A stretch of 5,974 bases of DNA, taken from Dehalococcoidia bacterium (GTDB taxonomy: Bacteria; Chloroflexota; Dehalococcoidia; GIF9; UBA5629). The notes beneath the pieces are model-generated. The model made no database searches. It was not told the origin of the DNA and saw only the letters and a program-made list of their open reading frames with translations. How positions within the stretch are numbered: the first letter of the stretch is position 1; each line of letters begins with the position of its first letter. A program made the position numbers and the translations under genes. The stretch spans positions 1-5,974 of the forward strand of contig JAQTLG010000112.1 in NCBI GenBank assembly GCA_028715025.1, written 5' to 3'. Below are positions 1 through 5,004 of the stretch, one piece after another.

Positions 1-865
1 TCTGGCACAGGAGGAAGGGTACTACGCAAAGGAAAACATCAAAGTCACCTTTCTCGAAGGAGAGAAGGATCTCGCCATCGTACAGCGCATCGTCTACGAT
101 AAGGCGGATTTCGGTGTGATTGCGCCTGAATCCGTCCTGATGGCGCGCAGTCAGGATCAACCGGTAACCGCCATTGCTGCTATATACAGGCAATCACCAA
201 TAGTCTATGTTGCCTTATTCGACTCAGGCATACAGCGCCCCCGGGACTTTCTGGGGAAGACGGTGGCCACTCTGGATGCCAGCGGGTCACAGCAGGACCT
301 CCAGGTGCAATTCTATATCATGATGAAAAGGCTGGGGCTGGATATCTCCAAAACAAAACTGATAGCCTGGGATCCGGTCTTTACGACGTTTTACGGCCAT
401 GAGGCGGATATCACCTCCTGTTATTCGAATACAAGCCTGATCGAGATGAGACAAAAGGGATTAAAGCTCAACCTTATCTGGCCAAGCGACTACGGAGTTT
501 ACTTTTACTCGGATCTGGTGGTAACCAGAGAGAGCCTGATCAAAGAGAATCCCGGCTTGGTGGCCCGCTTCCTGCGCGCCACACTCAGGGGCTGGCAGGA
601 CGCCGTTGAGGACTACGAGCAGGCCATACCTGCAGTGCTGAAATATAACAAGGACAAGGACCCGCAACTACAGGCGGCGATATTGGAAGCCCAGCTGCCG
701 CTGGTGCATACCGGGGACGATTATATCGGCTGGATGAAGCCGGATGACTGGCAGGCTATGTATCAGATCCTTCTGGATTACGATCTGCTGGCCAAGCCGT
801 TCGATGTAAACCTGGCCTATACCATGCAATTCCTGAATGAGATCTACGGAAGTGAAGGCAAGTGA
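1..865 (+). CDS. NMT1/THI5-like substrate-binding protein, 5'-truncated by window edge
   Basis: The reading frame is open from base 2 and stops at TGA 863-865, giving 287 residues; the start, signal peptide and first lobe strands lie upstream of the window. The opening residues LAQEEGYYAKENIKV match the conserved region of NMT1/THI5-type periplasmic binding proteins, where it normally sits some tens of residues after the mature N-terminus. Further family hallmarks are KADFGVIAPESVLMAR (about 98-145), the DSGIQRPRDFLGKTVA segment (about 221-270) and SLIKENPGLVARFLRATLRGW (about 533-596). Family members bind small ligands such as pyrimidines, taurine or sulfonates and deliver them to ABC importers. 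Fungal THI5 enzymes carry a CCCFC motif here; this protein has GVYFYS (494-511), so it is a binding protein, not a pyrimidine synthase. It overlaps the downstream histidine kinase by GTGA, and no permease or ATPase follows, which suggests a sensory role. The ligand cannot be told from the sequence. Confidence 0.88.
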   Translation, partial: LAQEEGYYAKENIKVTFLEGEKDLAIVQRIVYDKADFGVIAPESVLMARSQDQPVTAIAAIYRQSPIVYVALFDSGIQRPRDFLGKTVATLDASGSQQDLQVQFYIMMKRLGLDISKTKLIAWDPVFTTFYGHEADITSCYSNTSLIEMRQKGLKLNLIWPSDYGVYFYSDLVVTRESLIKENPGLVARFLRATLRGWQDAVEDYEQAIPAVLKYNKDKDPQLQAAILEAQLPLVHTGDDYIGWMKPDDWQAMYQILLDYDLLAKPFDVNLAYTMQFLNEIYGSEGK

Positions 866-2700
866 ACGTAAGGTCGAGGATAACCCTGCTGTTCGTGCTG
901 CTGGCGGTCGTGCCGGTGGTAGTTGTGGGTTTCCTGGCCTACTACACCGGGCGGCAGTCCATCGAGCAGGTTGAAATCAATCACCTGGTATCCACCAACC
1001 TGATGAAGAGCAGCGAGTTGACCAGGTGGATCGAAGCCTATCAGCAGAGAATGGAGGAGTTGGCCCAGCGCCCGTTGATAGCGCAGTACTCTGCAATAGT
1101 AGTAGCCTCGGATCCCAGTGATCCCGCCTATGATCTGGCGCGTCTGAGCCTGGAGGAGGATCATCTCAAACCGCGTATCAAGCCCAGGGGCGGTTTTACC
1201 GAAGTATCGGTGATCAGCCCTGATAAAGGTATTATCATGGCCTCCAGCGACGAAATGCAGGAAGGGAAATATTATGCCAACCAGCGTTTTTTTGCAGAGG
1301 GGAAACTGCATACTTACACGCAGGGGGTTTTTTACTCGCTTCCAGTGCAGCAGACCACGATGATGGTCAGCACCCCGATCAATGACAAGAAGGAGAAACT
1401 GGTTGCTGTGCTGGCCGGGCGGCTTGACCTGCGTGACCTCTCCTCTATTATGTCCGCGCAGAGCGGCCTCAGCCAGAGTGAAAAAACCTACCTGGTAAAT
1501 AAATCCAATTTCTTCGTTACCGAGCCATATTCCGGAGAAGGCTATGCTTTGAAGAAAACCGTTCGGACCGAGGGGGTGCAGGCCGGCCTTTCGGGTAACG
1601 ACGGGGTCGCTTTCTATAATGATTACCGCAATGTCCCTGTAATCGGCGCTTATAAGTGGCTGCCTGAGTACAACATGTGCCTGATCACAGAGGTGGACCA
1701 GTCTGAAGCCTACGCCCCCATCAATTCCATGGCAATGACCATGCTTTCCATCGTCTCTCTGCTGGCGTTGATAGTGCTGGCAGCCGGTTTCTTTCTGGCC
1801 CGCACCATCACCCAGCCGTTGGCCCGTCTGGTCGCCGGAGCTGCTGAGATAGGCCGCCATGGGCATCTTGACCGCAAGGTTGGTACCGAGGACAAGGATG
1901 AGATCGGAGAGCTGTCCAGGGCGTTCGACCGTATGGCCATGGAGTTAAAGATGACAACTGTGTCGATCGATGAGCTGGAGCGGCGCATCCATGAACGTAC
2001 GGCCCAGCTTGAAGCGGCCAATCGCGAACTGGAGGCCTTTTCCTATTCGGTCTCACATGACCTGCGCGCCCCCTTGCGGGCTATCGACGGTTACACGCGC
2101 ATCCTGCTGGAGGATTACCAGCAATTACTGGATGACGAAGGTAAAAGGATCTGCTCTGTTATATCCGAGGGTGCGCATAAGATGAGCGATCTGATCGATG
2201 ATCTTTTAACGTTTTCACGCCTGGGCAGGTCTGCGCTTAATCCATCCAACATAGATATGGAAGCAATGGCGGGAGCGGTTTTCCAGGAATTAACCACGGC
2301 GCAAAGCCGCAAACGCATCGATTTTCAGGTGGATTCGTTGCCGCCTGCGGTGGGTGATCCGGCGTTACTAAGGCAGGTGTGGGTAAATCTGCTCTCCAAC
2401 TCCGTCAAGTTCTCACAGAAGAAAAAACGTGCTGTCATCAGGGTGCGCGGCGAGAAATCTGAGAACGAAACTGTCTACTCGGTGCAGGATAATGGCGTCG
2501 GCTTCGATATGCAATATGTCGATAAGCTCTTTGGCGTGTTCCAGCGGTTGCACAGCGTTAAAGATTTTGAAGGCAACGGGGTGGGGCTGGCCCTGGTCCA
2601 GCGGGTGATCCTTCGCCATGGTGGCCGTGCCTGGGCTGAAGGTGAAACAGGCAAAGGCGCGACTTTTTATTTTACACTTCCCCACCAGGGCATGATATGA
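862..2700 (+). CDS. Membrane sensor histidine kinase: Cache-like sensor, HAMP, HisKA, HATPase_c
   Basis: A 612-residue transmembrane kinase. TM1 spans about residues 7-27. A roughly 260-residue extracytoplasmic region (about 30-288) has the look of a double Cache domain: a long N-terminal helix with ELTRWIEAYQQRMEELAQRP, then segments such as VSVISPDKGIIMAS, NQRFFAEGK and GAYKWLPEYNMCLITEVD. TM2 is about 291-313, followed by HAMP (about 314-367) and a short coiled coil (about 368-391). The H-box FSYSVSHDLRAPLRAIDGY carries the phosphoacceptor His399 (codon 2056-2058) and is of the Cph1/bacteriophytochrome kinase type. ATP-binding boxes are intact: N-box N509/N513/K516, G1 D543-N-G-V-G547, F-box F557/F560, G2 G571-N-G-V-G575. 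The GTG start at 862 overlaps the upstream stop as GTGA; it is chosen because TM1 begins a few residues later and GGAAG (848-852) lies 9 bases upstream. It should autophosphorylate and pass phosphate to the downstream receivers. The ligand is unknown. Confidence 0.93.
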   Translation: MNVRSRITLLFVLLAVVPVVVVGFLAYYTGRQSIEQVEINHLVSTNLMKSSELTRWIEAYQQRMEELAQRPLIAQYSAIVVASDPSDPAYDLARLSLEEDHLKPRIKPRGGFTEVSVISPDKGIIMASSDEMQEGKYYANQRFFAEGKLHTYTQGVFYSLPVQQTTMMVSTPINDKKEKLVAVLAGRLDLRDLSSIMSAQSGLSQSEKTYLVNKSNFFVTEPYSGEGYALKKTVRTEGVQAGLSGNDGVAFYNDYRNVPVIGAYKWLPEYNMCLITEVDQSEAYAPINSMAMTMLSIVSLLALIVLAAGFFLARTITQPLARLVAGAAEIGRHGHLDRKVGTEDKDEIGELSRAFDRMAMELKMTTVSIDELERRIHERTAQLEAANRELEAFSYSVSHDLRAPLRAIDGYTRILLEDYQQLLDDEGKRICSVISEGAHKMSDLIDDLLTFSRLGRSALNPSNIDMEAMAGAVFQELTTAQSRKRIDFQVDSLPPAVGDPALLRQVWVNLLSNSVKFSQKKKRAVIRVRGEKSENETVYSVQDNGVGFDMQYVDKLFGVFQRLHSVKDFEGNGVGLALVQRVILRHGGRAWAEGETGKGATFYFTLPHQGMI

Positions 2701-3143
2701 TGAGCCATATGCATGCCGTAGACGTTTTACTGGTCGAGGACAACCAGCAGGATGCGGAACTAACTATAAGGTCGCTCAAGAAGCACAAGCTGGCAAACAA
2801 TGTCTCTGTGGTTGAGGACGGAGCGGAGGCGCTTGATTTTATCTTCTGCCGGGGCAAATATGGCGAGCGTGACATCAATCATCCACCGAAGGTAATTTTT
2901 TTAGACTTGAAGCTGCCGCTGGTCAGCGGGCTGGAGGTATTGCGGGCAATCAAGCAGGATGCCCGCACCAAAGCAGTCCCGGTAGTGGTGGTGACGTCAT
3001 CACGCGAGGACCCGGACGTCAAGGCCGCATACGAGCTGGGCGCCAACAGCTACGTGGTGAAACCGGTGGACTTTGAGTCCTTCACGGAGGCCATCGGCAG
3101 CCTCGGCCTTTACTGGCTGCTGATCAACCAGCCACCGAAATAA
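2697..3143 (+). CDS. Single-domain response regulator, Rcp1-like (CheY-like)
   Basis: A 148-residue protein made only of a receiver domain, with no output domain. The acidic pocket is E14/D15 in VLLVEDN, the phosphoacceptor is D70 in VIFLDLKLP (codon 2904-2906), the switch threonine is T100 in VVVVTSS, and K122-P123 is the conserved Lys-Pro pair. The extended segment before D70 (DFIFCRGKYGERDINHPPK) is typical of the Rcp1 group, response regulators that partner Cph1-type phytochrome kinases; this matches the Cph1-like H-box of the upstream kinase. The start overlaps the kinase stop as ATGA (2697-2700), indicating translational coupling; ATG 2700 and ATG 2709 are alternative starts that would shorten it by 1 or 4 residues. 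It is the most likely direct phosphoacceptor of the kinase, acting as a phosphate shuttle, a sink, or through protein contacts. Confidence 0.93.
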   Translation: MMSHMHAVDVLLVEDNQQDAELTIRSLKKHKLANNVSVVEDGAEALDFIFCRGKYGERDINHPPKVIFLDLKLPLVSGLEVLRAIKQDARTKAVPVVVVTSSREDPDVKAAYELGANSYVVKPVDFESFTEAIGSLGLYWLLINQPPK

Positions 3144-3144
3144 G

Positions 3145-3158
3145 TTTGCAGGTGCAAA
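3145..3158. repeat. Short interrupted palindrome between the two response-regulator genes
   Basis: TTTGCA (3145-3150) and TGCAAA (3153-3158) are perfect 6-base arms around GG. In RNA the arms could form a small 5-bp hairpin with an AGGT loop. It starts 2 bases after the stop of the single-domain regulator and ends 22 bases before the next ATG. It could be a weak operator or an intercistronic hairpin, but a motif this short can arise by chance. Confidence 0.35.
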
Positions 3159-3180
3159 TAGGAACGTCTTAAACAGGCTC

Positions 3181-4197
3181 ATGAGTGAGATTATCAAAAT
3201 ACTGATAGTAGAAGACAATCCTGCTGATGCTGAACTGTGCCAGAGGGAAGTGCGTAAGGTACTGAAATCATGCCTGTTTGAGGTAGTGGACACACGCCCG
3301 GCATACCTGGCGGCGCTCAGCAAGTTCCAGCCGGATCTCATACTCAGTGATTACAGCATGCCCAGTTTTGACGGGATGTCCGCATTAGGACTGTTGCAGA
3401 GACATTCACCCCAAACGCCTTTCATTATTGTTACCGGTTCAGTCAGCGAGGACGTGGCAGCCGAAAGCATGAAAGCCGGCGCGTGGGATTACATTATCAA
3501 AGAGCATATCAGACGTCTGGGACCGGCGGTGGTCAATGCGCTGGAAAAGAAGCAGACACTGATCACCAAACGCAAGGCAGAGGATGAGCGGGAGGCCGCT
3601 TACCAGGCCCTGGACAAAGCCTTGAAGGGTTCCATCAACGCCATGTCCAAAATCGTTGAGATGAGAGATCCTTACACTTCGGGGCATCAAACGAGAGTCG
3701 CCGATCTATCTGCGGCAATCGCCAGGGAATTAAAGCTCACCGAAGAGCATATCAAGTATTTACACATAGCGGCGCTCATTCATGATATCGGCAAAATATA
3801 CATACCGTCCGACATCCTGAGCAAGCCCGGCAAGCTGCGCGATATTGAATGGGAACTGGTGAAAATCCATGCGCAGGGAAGCTACGATATTTTAAAAAAC
3901 ATTGAGTTTCCCTGGCCGGTGGATCAGATAGCCTGGCAGCATCATGAGAGACTGGACGGCTCGGGATATCCCCGGGGTCTCAAAGGCGGCCAAATTTTAC
4001 TGGAGGCAAAAATACTGGCTGTGGCCGATGTGGTTGAGGCCATGTCATCTCACAGGCCTTACCGCGCGGCGTTGGGCATTGAAAAAGCGCTTGAAGAGAT
4101 CACTCAGAATAGGGGAGTTCTCTATGATCCCGACGTCGTTGACGCCTGTTTGAAGCTGTTTAAAGAGAACAGGTTCAAATTAGAATATAGTACATGA
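3181..4197 (+). CDS. Receiver-HD-GYP protein, predicted c-di-GMP phosphodiesterase
   Basis: A 338-residue cytoplasmic response regulator. The receiver (about 4-122) has E11/D12, phosphoacceptor D57 in LILSDYSMP, switch T85, and K107; K107 is followed by Glu instead of the usual Pro, in IIKEHIRRLGPAV. A helical linker (about 120-150) leads to an HD-GYP domain (about 150-330). The metal and catalytic set is complete: H169 in TSGHQTRV, H201-D202 with K205 in HDIGK, H230, H254-H255 in the HHERLDGSGYP signature (GYP at 262-264), and D283 in AVADVVEAM; the RPYR motif follows at 292-295. These support hydrolysis of cyclic di-GMP, lowering a second messenger that favours sessile growth; phosphorylation of D57 probably sets activity. 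It lies 37 bp after the Rcp1-like gene and is presumably in the same operon. Its ribosome binding site is weak (AGGAAC 3160-3165 is 15 bases away), so coupling to the upstream gene may matter. ATG 3181 is chosen because the receiver begins within a few residues. Confidence 0.93.
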   Translation: MSEIIKILIVEDNPADAELCQREVRKVLKSCLFEVVDTRPAYLAALSKFQPDLILSDYSMPSFDGMSALGLLQRHSPQTPFIIVTGSVSEDVAAESMKAGAWDYIIKEHIRRLGPAVVNALEKKQTLITKRKAEDEREAAYQALDKALKGSINAMSKIVEMRDPYTSGHQTRVADLSAAIARELKLTEEHIKYLHIAALIHDIGKIYIPSDILSKPGKLRDIEWELVKIHAQGSYDILKNIEFPWPVDQIAWQHHERLDGSGYPRGLKGGQILLEAKILAVADVVEAMSSHRPYRAALGIEKALEEITQNRGVLYDPDVVDACLKLFKENRFKLEYST

Positions 4198-4205
4198 TTG
4201 CGGTT

Positions 4206-4246
4206 ACGCCGCTCATCCAGGGCAGTTCACTAATATTTAGCGGCGT
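4206..4246. repeat. GC-rich inverted repeat in the gap after the HD-GYP gene; possible hairpin
   Basis: ACGCCGCT (4206-4213) is the exact reverse complement of AGCGGCGT (4239-4246), with a 25-base loop. Each arm can also fold locally: GCGG/CCGC around TTACG (4200-4212) and GCGG/CCGC around CGT (4240-4250). No run of T follows, so it is not a classical intrinsic terminator. It lies 8 bases past the signalling operon's stop and just before the nitroreductase ribosome binding site, so it may mark the operon boundary or shield that site. Confidence 0.45.
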
Positions 4247-4256
4247 CCGCTGTGCC

Positions 4257-4263
4257 AGGAGGT
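4257..4263 (+). promoter_or_regulatory. Ribosome binding site that fixes the nitroreductase start
   Basis: AGGAGGT is a near-perfect Shine-Dalgarno sequence with 6 bases between it and ATG 4270. It decides the start: an in-frame GTG at 4252 lies upstream of this site and would place it inside the coding region. Confidence 0.85.
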
Positions 4264-4269
4264 CGAACC

Positions 4270-4932
4270 ATGGAGATCATCGAAGCCATTAATTTACGCT
4301 ATAGCGTGCGCGCTTTCAAGCCGGATCCCGTGCCCAGGCATATACTGGAGGAGCTGCTGACCGTTTCGCAGCGCTCTCCCTCCTGGGCCAATACCCAGAC
4401 CTGGGAGTTTGCCGTGGTGGGTGGTGCTGTGATGGATGATCTGGGGAAGGCGCTGGCCGACCGGGCCTTCGCGCAGGACGCGCGCAACGCCGATATTCCC
4501 TATCCCGAGTGGACGGGCAAGTATAAGGAGCGGCGCGGTCGCAACGGGATCAGGTTATATGAACACATGGGCATCGCCAGGGAAGATGTGGAGAAGCAGC
4601 TCAACTGGTTTGTCAGCATGTACCGTTTTTTCGATGCTCCCAATGCCATCTATATCTATACCGAGCGGGATATCAGCGACTGGGCCATCATGAATGTCGG
4701 GCTGTTGGCGCAGACTATCAGTCTGGCCGCACTGCATTACGGTCTCGGCTCAATCCTGCTGGCCGCGGGAGTCAGCTACCCGGATACGGCAAGGCAGAAG
4801 CTGAACATACCGGAATCGAAGCAGATACTGCTCTCCATTGCTATCGGCTATCCCGATCCGGACGCAAGGGTGAACAAGTTCAGGACGGAGAGGGTGCCCC
4901 TGAGCGAGATCTGCTCCTGGCACGGTTTCTAG
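4270..4932 (+). CDS. Nitroreductase-family FMN-dependent oxidoreductase
   Basis: A 220-residue soluble protein, a typical length for the family. The N-terminus MEIIEAINLRYSVRAFKPDPVP contains the characteristic R-x-S-[VI]-R-x-[FY] phosphate-binding motif of FMN nitroreductases (R10, S12, R14). SPSWANTQTWEF (about 36-47) matches the conserved S-P-[ST]-x-x-N-x-Q-[PT]-W flavin/substrate strand. Later motifs are QTISLAALHYGLGSI (about 148-162) and LSIAIGYPDPD (about 188-198), the usual C-terminal flavin contacts. Members use NAD(P)H and FMN to reduce nitro groups, quinones, enones or, in some branches, halogenated or other substrates, usually as homodimers. The true substrate cannot be assigned. 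It stands 72 bp after the signalling operon, separated by an inverted repeat, and 72 bp before the amidase gene, so it may be an independent unit. ATG 4270 is chosen for its strong ribosome binding site. Confidence 0.92.
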   Translation: MEIIEAINLRYSVRAFKPDPVPRHILEELLTVSQRSPSWANTQTWEFAVVGGAVMDDLGKALADRAFAQDARNADIPYPEWTGKYKERRGRNGIRLYEHMGIAREDVEKQLNWFVSMYRFFDAPNAIYIYTERDISDWAIMNVGLLAQTISLAALHYGLGSILLAAGVSYPDTARQKLNIPESKQILLSIAIGYPDPDARVNKFRTERVPLSEICSWHGF

Positions 4933-4944
4933 GCATTGTGCCTC

Positions 4945-4973
4945 TTGCCCGCCAGGTAGAACCGGTATATACT
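4945..4973 (+). promoter_or_regulatory. Putative sigma70-type promoter for the amidase gene
   Basis: TTGCCC (4945-4950, four of six matches to TTGACA) is followed after exactly 17 bases by TATACT (4968-4973, five of six to TATAAT). Transcription would begin near 4980, giving a leader of about 25 bases to ATG 5005 that contains the ribosome binding site. It lies wholly in the gap between two genes. Assigned by eye; promoter consensus in this organism is unknown. Confidence 0.5.
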
Positions 4974-4978
4974 GGCGG
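4949..4978. repeat. Inverted repeat overlapping the putative amidase promoter
   Basis: CCGCCAG (4949-4955) and CTGGCGG (4972-4978) are perfect 7-base inverted arms with a 16-base spacer that includes the palindrome ACCGGT (4961-4966). The arms cover the end of the -35 and the -10 of the putative promoter. It could be an operator for a dimeric repressor. Alternatively it is a hairpin ending nitroreductase transcription, although no T-tract follows. Confidence 0.45.
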
Positions 4979-4993
4979 CTGATCCACAAATTC

Positions 4994-4999
4994 AGGAGG
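4994..4999 (+). promoter_or_regulatory. Ribosome binding site of the amidase gene
   Basis: AGGAGG, a perfect Shine-Dalgarno core, lies 5 bases before ATG 5005 and fixes that codon as the start. Confidence 0.85.
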
Positions 5000-5004
5000 T
5001 AGAG

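Noticed and set aside
1..865. The first gene as a pyrimidine (HMP-P) synthase of the fungal THI5 kind
   Set aside because: The CCCFC motif is replaced by GVYFYS, consistent with a bacterial binding protein.
844..1866. A long open frame on the minus strand (340 codons) opposite the histidine kinase
   Set aside because: It lies fully antisense to a clear Cache-HAMP kinase, its product is rich in Gln, His, Arg and Gly with no recognisable motif, and no ribosome binding site supports it.
3146..3174. A promoter TTGCAG-17-TTAAAC before the HD-GYP gene
   Set aside because: The -10 matches only three of six consensus bases and would put the transcript start at about the ATG, giving no leader. Co-transcription with the upstream gene is simpler.
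4204..4236. A promoter TTACGC/TAATAT before the nitroreductase
   Set aside because: The spacing is 21 bases and both hexamers are weak; not supportable by eye.
4252..4269. GTG 4252 as the nitroreductase start, adding six residues (MPGGRT)
   Set aside because: The AGGAGGT site would then lie inside the coding region; ATG 4270 has ideal spacing to it and begins the typical family N-terminus MEIIEAI.
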